64,000 nt of DNA. Origin: Ramlibacter cellulosilyticus (GTDB taxonomy: Bacteria > Pseudomonadota > Gammaproteobacteria > Burkholderiales > Burkholderiaceae_C). Position numbers and translations under genes: made by a program. Under the pieces are notes generated by a model. It was given only the letters and a program-made list of their open reading frames with translations, had not been told where the DNA came from and did no database searches. Shown piece by piece: positions 48,896 to 55,249 of the stretch (position 1 is the stretch's first letter; each line of letters starts with the position of its first letter). The stretch spans positions 248,001-312,000 of the forward strand of contig NZ_JACORT010000006.1 in assembly GCF_014297465.1 (NCBI RefSeq), in the 5' to 3' direction.

Positions 48896-49864
48896 TTAGT
48901 TGGCGGTGCAGAAGGGGGTGAGGCCCATCGCCGACTTGATGCCGGCAACGATGAACTTCTTGAACTCCGCCGCGCCGACGCCGGTGCCGTCGAAGGAGTT
49001 GGCGTTGTGGCCCAGCGTCGTGGCGAACACGCGGCCGCCGTCGAAGTACTGGCACCAGGCGACCGGGTGGAAGTCGCGCACGGTGGCGGCGCCCGTGCCG
49101 CCCGGGTTGACCGTGGCGGACAGCAGGAACTTCACGTTCGTGGGGAACGGGGTCAGGTTGTACCACTCGTCCTGGAAGTTCCAGGTGGCGGGCAGCCCGG
49201 CGGTGGACGGGTCGTCGGCGAGCGTGTTCACGACGCCGGCGCGGTTCGGGCCGTGGTCGTAGAAGTTCGCGTTGCCCAGCAGGCCTTCGTAGTACGGCCA
49301 GTTGTAGTTCGCGCCGAAGGCGTTGTGGATCGCGACCACGCCGCCGCCGCGCCGCATGTACTGGCGCAGGTTGGTCATCGGGGTGGTAGGCGAGGTCTGG
49401 GCGATGTCGAACAGGTTGTCGCGGTTGCCGCTGGCCAGGATCACGGCGGCGTAGTTGTTCGGGCTGAAGTTGGCGGGGTTCTCCGTCCAGTCGGCGGTGA
49501 TGCCTTCCTCGGCCAGCCATGCCTTGAGCGTGGCCTGCATGACGTTGTTGGCGGCGAAGGGCGGGTTCAGGCCGGAACCGGCGGGCGCGGCGGTGCCCAG
49601 GTTCGCGTGGCGCGGACCGGCGGTGCGCGAGTAGATCAGCACGCGCGTCTTCGTGCTCGCGGACATCTCGGGCCAGCCCTTGTTCTGCGCCAGGCAGGCC
49701 GGGTCGGTGCCGCGGCAGACGTTGTAGTACGGGTCGAAGTTGCTCGGAGGCACCTTCTTCTCCTGGCCGGGCGCGAAGCTGTTGGCCGGGGCAGCGTGCG
49801 CCGCGCCGATGGACATGGCCGCGACCAGGGTCGCGAAGCCGAGACGAAGGGTGGTTTGGATCAT
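48896..49864 (-). CDS. exported ThuA-like domain protein
   Basis: 322 residues with a signal peptide (LGFATLVAAMSIGAAHAA). The core matches the ThuA/trehalose-utilisation glutamine-amidotransferase-like fold: TRVLIYSRTAGPRHAN, NYAAVILASGNRDNLF, RRGGGVVAIHNAFG and GGRVFATTLGHNANSF. ThuA-domain proteins act on sugar derivatives but the chemistry is unclear. AAAGGA lies upstream of the ATG. Four cysteines (CRGTDPAC, WCQYF, FCTAN) suggest disulfides in the periplasm. Confidence 0.85.
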   Translation of the reverse strand: MIQTTLRLGFATLVAAMSIGAAHAAPANSFAPGQEKKVPPSNFDPYYNVCRGTDPACLAQNKGWPEMSASTKTRVLIYSRTAGPRHANLGTAAPAGSGLNPPFAANNVMQATLKAWLAEEGITADWTENPANFSPNNYAAVILASGNRDNLFDIAQTSPTTPMTNLRQYMRRGGGVVAIHNAFGANYNWPYYEGLLGNANFYDHGPNRAGVVNTLADDPSTAGLPATWNFQDEWYNLTPFPTNVKFLLSATVNPGGTGAATVRDFHPVAWCQYFDGGRVFATTLGHNANSFDGTGVGAAEFKKFIVAGIKSAMGLTPFCTAN

Positions 49865-49918
49865 CGTGCGTTCCTTTCGCGCGGGGCGCGGATCGAGAAA
49901 AACTCCGGGAGTGCCTGT

Positions 49919-49946
49919 CGTTCTGTTGTATAGAACGGCGTTTTGT
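49919..49946. promoter_or_regulatory. 28-bp operator-like motif upstream of the ThuA-domain gene
   Basis: CGTTCTGT (49919-49926) and CGTTTTGT (49939-49946), 20 bp apart; 20 of 28 positions match the dctQ motif. It also contains the palindrome CGTTCT-N7-AGAACG. The near edge is 55 bp from the start codon, as at dctQ. An IclR gene begins the next transcription unit upstream. Confidence 0.7.
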
Positions 49947-50026
49947 TTTGACGCAGAGGCAGTATAGGAAGGGGGGTTGCGCAGATTCCCTAGGGCAAAC
50001 CCCCAAAAGCCGCTGCGCGGCGTGAA

Positions 50027-50758
50027 TCAGGTGACTGCCGGTGGAAAACGCCCCCCGAGGCGTGCCGTCAAGGTGTGGGCTGCGCGCACCACGTTCGGCG
50101 CGTGCGCGTCGGCGAGGCGCTCCTTCGGCATCGTCAGCGTCAGCGCGCCCACCAGCGTCCCGGCCGCATCGAACACGGGCGAGGAGACGCCCGCGAGCTC
50201 CGGCACGCGGTCGCCGCACAGCACCGCGACCTGTTCGCGCCGGATGCGGTCGTACAGCTCGCCCTGCACGCCGGCATACGCCAGCAGCACGCGCCCGCCG
50301 GCGCCCTGCGTCAGGGGCATGAGGTCGCCGACGCGCACGTGGTCGCGCACGGGCTGCGGCGAATCCACGCGGTACAGGCACAGGCGGTGTTCGCCCTGGC
50401 GCACGTGGAAGGCCGCGCTCTCCGAGGTGTGCGCGACGAGGTCGCGCAGCACCGGCATCACCACCGATTCCAGCGAGAACGACGCGGCATACGACGCATA
50501 GAGCTGCGCCACCATCGGCCCCAGCGCATAGCGCCCGTCGGCCTGCTTCAGCACCAGTCCCGAGTGCTCCAGCGACGCCAGCAGGCGCAGCACGGTGCTC
50601 TTGTACAGGCGCGCCTGTTCGGCGAGCGAGCTGAGCGTGAACGGCCCGCCACTCTGTGCGAACAGTCCCAGCAGCGTCACGGCGCGGTCGACGGACGCGG
50701 CGCCTCCGGGCGCGGCGTGTTCGTCCGCCACCGAGGTCATCACGGCTCTGCGCGGCAT
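50027..50758 (-). CDS. IclR-family transcriptional regulator
   Basis: 243 residues. N-terminal winged HTH (FTLSSLAEQARLYKSTVLRLLASLEHSG, read as LSSLAEQARLYKSTVLRLL) and C-terminal IclR effector domain ending AGVSSPVFDAAGTLVGALTLTM. ATG at 50758 has GGGAG upstream; MTSVADEH at 50740 is an alternative. It lies upstream of the ThuA-domain, ELWxxDGT and TRAP genes on the same strand and is the best candidate to bind their shared motif. A weak GGGGGTT/AACCCCC hairpin at 49972-50004 follows its stop. Confidence 0.9.
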   Translation of the reverse strand: MPRRAVMTSVADEHAAPGGAASVDRAVTLLGLFAQSGGPFTLSSLAEQARLYKSTVLRLLASLEHSGLVLKQADGRYALGPMVAQLYASYAASFSLESVVMPVLRDLVAHTSESAAFHVRQGEHRLCLYRVDSPQPVRDHVRVGDLMPLTQGAGGRVLLAYAGVQGELYDRIRREQVAVLCGDRVPELAGVSSPVFDAAGTLVGALTLTMPKERLADAHAPNVVRAAHTLTARLGGRFPPAVT

Positions 50759-50783
50759 GCGGTTCTCCCTTTTCTTTCTTTCT

Positions 50784-51308
50784 TCAGTTCGGCCGGTACG
50801 GCTCGATCCCGGCGAGGTCCAGCGCATAGCCGCTCACGCCCATCCCCGAGTCCTTGCGCACGGTGCGCAGCACGCCGGTGACCCACACCGCGCTCATGCT
50901 CTGCACGCCCTTGAGCGGGCCGGCGGCCTTGACGTGCACGATCTGGTTGGCGGGCGGCGGCGGCGTGTGGATGCAGGCGCCGTGGTAAGGCACCAGCAGG
51001 AACTCGCTGATGCCGTCCCTCGTCTGCTCCAGCGGCACCACGTAGCCCGGCATGCGGATGGACACGCCGTTCATGGCGGCCACCGTGGGCGCGGTGTCCA
51101 GGATCTCGCGCAGCTCCTTCATCATCTCCTGCGCCAGCGCATCGCCGTCGGCGAGCGACGCGGCTTTCTTGCGGTCCAGGCGGTCCTGCGGCTTCCAGTC
51201 CTTGGGGACCAGCTCGAGCCAGGTGATCTCGCGGAAGGACGCCGCGGGTGCGGTCACGGTCACGGCGAGCGCGAACGCGACCAGGAGGGTCTGGAGGATC
51301 TTCTTCAT
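50784..51308 (-). CDS. exported DUF3299 protein
   Basis: 174 residues with a signal peptide (KILQTLLVAFALAVTVTAPAAS). DUF3299 features: ITWLELVPKDW, RMPGYVVPLE, EFLLVPYHGACIHTPPPPANQIVHV and SGYALDLAGIEPY. Function of the family is unknown, but the Cys/His in YHGACIHTPPPPANQ could bind metal. It is the last gene of a four-gene operon with an ABC transporter and overlaps the permease by four bases. Confidence 0.85.
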   Translation of the reverse strand: MKKILQTLLVAFALAVTVTAPAASFREITWLELVPKDWKPQDRLDRKKAASLADGDALAQEMMKELREILDTAPTVAAMNGVSIRMPGYVVPLEQTRDGISEFLLVPYHGACIHTPPPPANQIVHVKAAGPLKGVQSMSAVWVTGVLRTVRKDSGMGVSGYALDLAGIEPYRPN

Positions 51309-52546
51309 ACCTTGGGAGACAGGCCATCGGCCAGGGAGAGGCGGTACGCGCGCCAGCCGGGCACCAGGCTGGCGAGCAGCCCGCAGCCCAGGATGGCGGC
51401 GAGCAGCAGCAGTTCGTTCGCGCCGGGCGCCGCAAGCGTCAGCACGACGCCGTAGTGCACGCGCACCCAGTGGGAGAGCAGGCCGACGACGGCCCAGTGG
51501 GCGAGCACGCCGAGCACCACGCCCGCGACCATGATCACGACCCCTTCGGCGCACAGCAGCTGCAGCATGTGCCGCGGGCCCGCCCCGACGGCGCGCAGGA
51601 TGGCGAGCTCGCGCCGCCGCTGCTCCAGGCCGGCCAGCACCACGGCGACGAGGCCAGCGAGGCTGGCGAGCGCCACGAAACCGGTCATCACCTGCAGCAC
51701 GCGCTCGGTGCCGCCGACGACCGTCCACAGTTCGTCGAGCACGACGCCGGGAAGGATCGCCATCAGCGGCTCCTTGCGGAAATCGGCGACGTCGCGCTGC
51801 ACGGAGAAGACGGCGCTGCGGTCCTTGAGGCCCACGAGCATCGCGTTGATCGTGGCCGGCTGTTCGACGTGCAGGGCGAGGCCCGGCAGCTTCACGCCGC
51901 CCGCGAACTCCTTGTGCAGCGCCTCGGTGGATTCCAGCGCGACGTGCACCGTGCGGTCCGCAGGCGTGCCGGTGCGGCGCAGGATGCCGGTGACGGTGAA
52001 CGGCTGGTCGCCGTGGTCGGCCGCGTCGAAGCTGCCGTCGCCGTGACTGAGCGTCACGCGATCTCCAAGGCGATAGCCGAGCGCCTGCGCCACGTCGGCC
52101 CCCAGCACCGCCTCGAGCCCCTTGCCGAACGCGCGGCCTTCGGCGAAGCGCAGCGGCTCGCGGCGGCCGTGCCGGAAATGCTCGAAGTAGGCGGTGTTGG
52201 TCGCGAGCACCGGGAAGCCGCGGTGCGAGTCGCCGAGCGACAGCGGGATCCACCAGGCCACGGCCTTGTGCGAGGCGATCGCCTCGGCGCTGCGCCACTG
52301 CAGCGTGGCGCTGGCGCCACCGATGCGGAAGACGCTGTGCAGCAGCAGCTCGAGGCGGCCGGTGCGCGGTCCCACGACCAGGTCGGTCCCGGACACGGAC
52401 TGCGCGAAAGTCTCGCGCACGTCGGCGCGCACCCGTTCCAGCGTGAGCACGAGGAAGGTGGCGAGCGCCACCGACAGCGCCACGAGGCCGACGACGAAGC
52501 GCCGGTTCCACGCGCTGCTGCAGGCGATCGCGAGCATCGCCCTCAT
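51305..52546 (-). CDS. FtsX/MacB-type ABC transporter permease
   Basis: 413 residues. One N-terminal helix (FVVGLVALSVALATFLVLTL), a large periplasmic MacB-like domain, and three C-terminal helices with ELAILRAVGAGPRHMLQLL. Such permeases work in lipoprotein, peptide or metal-linked transport rather than classical import. ATG at 52546 overlaps the ATPase stop (ATGA). Partner of the next gene upstream. Confidence 0.9.
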   Translation of the reverse strand: MRAMLAIACSSAWNRRFVVGLVALSVALATFLVLTLERVRADVRETFAQSVSGTDLVVGPRTGRLELLLHSVFRIGGASATLQWRSAEAIASHKAVAWWIPLSLGDSHRGFPVLATNTAYFEHFRHGRREPLRFAEGRAFGKGLEAVLGADVAQALGYRLGDRVTLSHGDGSFDAADHGDQPFTVTGILRRTGTPADRTVHVALESTEALHKEFAGGVKLPGLALHVEQPATINAMLVGLKDRSAVFSVQRDVADFRKEPLMAILPGVVLDELWTVVGGTERVLQVMTGFVALASLAGLVAVVLAGLEQRRRELAILRAVGAGPRHMLQLLCAEGVVIMVAGVVLGVLAHWAVVGLLSHWVRVHYGVVLTLAAPGANELLLLAAILGCGLLASLVPGWRAYRLSLADGLSPKV

Positions 52547-53241
52547 GCGGACACCCTCTGCGCCACGCGGTTGATGTCGCGCAGCGCCACCACCCGCTGG
52601 AAATGCGAGGCCAGGCGCTCGTCGTGGCTCACGAACAGCAGCGTGCTGCCGGCGCGGCCGCAGGCGGCGAGCAGCAGGTGCATGAAGGCGTCGCGCCGCT
52701 CGGCATCCAGCGCGGAAGTCGGTTCGTCGGCGATCACCAGCTCGGGCTGGCCGACGAGCGCGCGCGCGGCGGCGACGCGCTGCTGCTGCCCCACCGAAAG
52801 CGTGGACGCGGGCCGGTGCCACAGCGAAGCTTCGATGCCGAGGTTCTGCAGCAGCTGCTGCGCCGTCTCGCGTTCGCCGCCGGCGCGTTCCGCCCGCTGA
52901 GCGCGCGCCTTCGAAAGCCGGCACGGCAGCAGCACGTTGCGCAGTACCGAGAGATAGGGCAGCAGGTTGAACTGCTGGAAGATGTAGCCGACGTGGTCCG
53001 CGCGCACCTGGTCGCGACCCGCGCTCGAGAGGGTGTCCCAGGAGCGGCCGAGCAGCCGCACCTCGCCCACCGGCGGCGCGAGCACGCCGGCGAGCAGCGA
53101 CAGCAGCGTGCTCTTCCCGCTGCCGCTGGGGCCGTGCAGGAACACGGACTCGCCGGGCGCGAGCGCGAACGCCGGCACGTCGAGGCAAGGCTCGCCTCCG
53201 GGCCAGCGAAACCGCAGGTCCTGGACTTCGAGCGTGTTCAT
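52543..53241 (-). CDS. ABC transporter ATP-binding protein (LolD/MacB-type)
   Basis: 232 residues. Walker A GPSGSGKST, Q-loop FQQFNLLPYLSV, signature LSVGQQQRVAAARAL, Walker B LVIADEPTSALD and the H-loop VSHDERL. Closest in layout to LolD-like ATPases that pair with FtsX-type permeases. Starts with ATGA overlap on the cytochrome gene and ends with ATGA overlap on the permease gene. Confidence 0.93.
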   Translation of the reverse strand: MNTLEVQDLRFRWPGGEPCLDVPAFALAPGESVFLHGPSGSGKSTLLSLLAGVLAPPVGEVRLLGRSWDTLSSAGRDQVRADHVGYIFQQFNLLPYLSVLRNVLLPCRLSKARAQRAERAGGERETAQQLLQNLGIEASLWHRPASTLSVGQQQRVAAARALVGQPELVIADEPTSALDAERRDAFMHLLLAACGRAGSTLLFVSHDERLASHFQRVVALRDINRVAQRVSA

Positions 53242-53801
53242 CCCGCCGCCGGCACCATGCGCGCGAACACGCCGTCGCGCCGGACGAGGTGCGTGAGCGC
53301 GGCCAGCACGTGCAGCGCGACGAGGGCGACCAGCACCCACGTGAGGGCGACGTGCGCGCCGTTCAGCGCGGCATACACCGCCTTGTCGTCCGCACCCCAG
53401 GGGGGCAGCAGCGCGGTGTTGAAGAACTTGATGCCGTGGCGGCTGAAGTTGGAGGCGAGGTAGCCCGTGAGCGGCAGCGCCAGCATGCATGCATAGAGCA
53501 GTGCATGGCTCGCGCCCGCGGCGTACCGCTGCCACGCTGGCAGGCCGGTGACGCGCGCCGGGGCGCCCTGGCGCAAGCGCCATCCGAGCCGGAACAGCAC
53601 GAGCAGCCCGAGGAGCAGGCCCGTGGACTTGTGCAGGTTGATCCACCAGCCGCGCGCGGGCGTGCCGCGCGGGATCTCGTGCACGTACCAGCCCAGGAGC
53701 ACCTGGCCGACCAGCGCGAGCGCCACGATCCAGTGCAGGGCGACCGCCATCCGGTCGTACGCCGGTGCGTGGGAAGGGGAAGCGGCCGAGGCGGGATGCA
53801 T
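53238..53801 (-). CDS. cytochrome b561-type membrane protein
   Basis: 187 residues with four helices and histidines placed for two b haems: ALHWIVALALVGQ, WINLHKSTGLLLG, SHALLYACMLALPLTGYL and GAHVALTWVLVALVALHVLAAL. It should move electrons across or within the inner membrane. The ATG at 53801 is preferred to a GTG at 53843. First gene of the operon with the ABC transporter. A -10-like TATACT (minus strand, 53853-53858) lies in the 106-bp gap upstream; nothing else is recognised there. Confidence 0.88.
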   Translation of the reverse strand: MHPASAASPSHAPAYDRMAVALHWIVALALVGQVLLGWYVHEIPRGTPARGWWINLHKSTGLLLGLLVLFRLGWRLRQGAPARVTGLPAWQRYAAGASHALLYACMLALPLTGYLASNFSRHGIKFFNTALLPPWGADDKAVYAALNGAHVALTWVLVALVALHVLAALTHLVRRDGVFARMVPAAG

Positions 53802-53907
53802 TGGGGAGCCGGCGCCGGTCGAGCGTTGCGCCGGATAGAACACAGTTCCAAAAGTATAGGGCGGCGGGGCGCTGGGCCGCCTAGGGTCAATCCCGGTGAC
53901 CCGCGCT

Positions 53908-54387
53908 TCAGTTCTGTTCGGGCTGGCCGGCGCCGGGGGTCTGGGGGACGAAGCGCCACTCGCGGTAGCTGGTCGCGACCGCGAATTCCTCGTGCTCCGG
54001 CGCGAAGTTCGCGCGCTTCAGCGGCGCATCCGGGGACAGGCTGTGCACCCCCTGCACGCCGCCGCCGGGCGCGGCGATGAGGCCCCACTCGCGCAGGCCG
54101 GTCATGGGGTCGACGTAGATGCGGCGCAGGTGGCGCCGCGGCGTGGGCCAGCGCTTGTCCTCCACCAGCTCCTCGAGGTCGCGGGGGAAGCGCTGCATCT
54201 GGCCCGCGGGCGTGCGCTCGCGGAAGGAAGTGATGGCCTGCGTGAACTGCGCGCCGACGAACAGCAGCTCGGCCTCCTTGTCGCGCCGGGATTCGAGGCT
54301 CCACAGCGTCCCGGCCGCGGCCAGCGCCGCGCTGCTCATGGCCACGAGCAGCAGCAGGCCGACATAGGTGAAGCCCCGCTGGCGCAT
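53908..54387 (-). CDS. pseudopilin-like protein lacking the usual Glu5
   Basis: 159 residues. MRQRGFTYVGLLLLVAMSSAALAAAG is a prepilin-type leader (cut expected at G/F), but the fifth mature residue is Gly where almost all pseudopilins have Glu. The mature domain contains RFPRDLEELVEDKRWPTPRRHLRR and VDPMTGLREWGLI, the GspG-like segment that describes calibrated growth of the domain. Abuts the next pseudopilin with no gap. Confidence 0.8.
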   Translation of the reverse strand: MRQRGFTYVGLLLLVAMSSAALAAAGTLWSLESRRDKEAELLFVGAQFTQAITSFRERTPAGQMQRFPRDLEELVEDKRWPTPRRHLRRIYVDPMTGLREWGLIAAPGGGVQGVHSLSPDAPLKRANFAPEHEEFAVATSYREWRFVPQTPGAGQPEQN

Positions 54388-54765
54388 TCAGAGCTCCGAG
54401 AAGGACTTCCCGTCCGCCGTCTTGCCGGGCGCGCCGCTGCGCAGGTCGTACATGCCGCCTCCGCCCGGCGAGCCCGCGGGCGGCGGCACGATCACCCAGG
54501 TGTCGCCGGTGCCCGTGACGGGGTCGACCGGCAGCGAGCGCAGGTAGCGCGCCTGCACCAGGTCCGACAGGCTCTCGGGATACTTGCCGCGGTCGCCGTA
54601 GTACTTGTCGATGGCATCGCGCACGACGTTCAGCGACTGCTGCAGCGCCACCTCGCGCGAACGCTCGACGGAGTTGAAGTAGCGCGGCAGCGCCACGGTG
54701 AGCAGGACCGCCATGATCGCCATGACGACCAGCAGCTCGACCAGCGTGAATCCCTTCGCCTTCAT
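54388..54765 (-). CDS. GspG-like pseudopilin
   Basis: 125 residues. Canonical type IV leader KAKG/FTLVELLVVMAIMAVLLTVALPRY with Glu5. The mature part has DAIDKYYGDRGKYPESLSDLV and LRSLPVDPVTGTGDTW, as in GspG-type major pseudopilins, then a Gly-rich end. ATG at 54765; 2 bp after the preceding gene. Confidence 0.88.
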   Translation of the reverse strand: MKAKGFTLVELLVVMAIMAVLLTVALPRYFNSVERSREVALQQSLNVVRDAIDKYYGDRGKYPESLSDLVQARYLRSLPVDPVTGTGDTWVIVPPPAGSPGGGGMYDLRSGAPGKTADGKSFSEL

Positions 54766-54767
54766 GC

Positions 54768-55247
54768 TCACCACTCCCGGTACGGCACGCCGTTGATGCC
54801 GGTCGCCGTGGAACGCGAATACACGTCGAACACGTCCTTGCCCGCGCGGGGCGCATCGGGCGGCGAGTCGTAGGCGCGCACGCCCCAGGTGTCCGCCGGG
54901 CGATCCTGCGCCGCCTCGTGGAAGGGGTCGCGTGGCAGGCGGCGCAGGAAGTAGATCGGCCGCTTGCCGGGATCGCGCGCGTCCGGCACGCCGTCCACCA
55001 GCACGTCGAGGCTGGGCGGATAGCCGCTCGCATCGGCCAGCTTGGCGACGCGGCCCGCGTCGGTGGCCTGCTTGTACGCGTCGATCGCGGTGCGGATCTC
55101 GCGCAGGGAACGGCGCAGCTCGTGCTCGCGCGCACGCTGCACGGTGAGCTCCGCCAGCGGCAGCGCGATGGAGGCGAGCAGGCCGATGATGGCCACGGTG
55201 ACCACCATCTCGATCACCGTGAACCCGCGTGCCCGCCGCCCCTGCAT
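54768..55247 (-). CDS. GspG-like pseudopilin
   Basis: 159 residues. Leader RRARG/FTVIEMVVTVAIIGLLASIALPLAEL with Glu5. The mature region has REIRTAIDAYKQATDAGRVAK, YPPSLDVLVDGVPDA and FLRRLPRDPF, typical of GspG. An alternative GTG at 55253 overlaps the secretin stop (GTGA); the ATG at 55247 has a better-spaced GGGG upstream. Confidence 0.87.
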   Translation of the reverse strand: MQGRRARGFTVIEMVVTVAIIGLLASIALPLAELTVQRAREHELRRSLREIRTAIDAYKQATDAGRVAKLADASGYPPSLDVLVDGVPDARDPGKRPIYFLRRLPRDPFHEAAQDRPADTWGVRAYDSPPDAPRAGKDVFDVYSRSTATGINGVPYREW

Positions 55248-55249
55248 GT

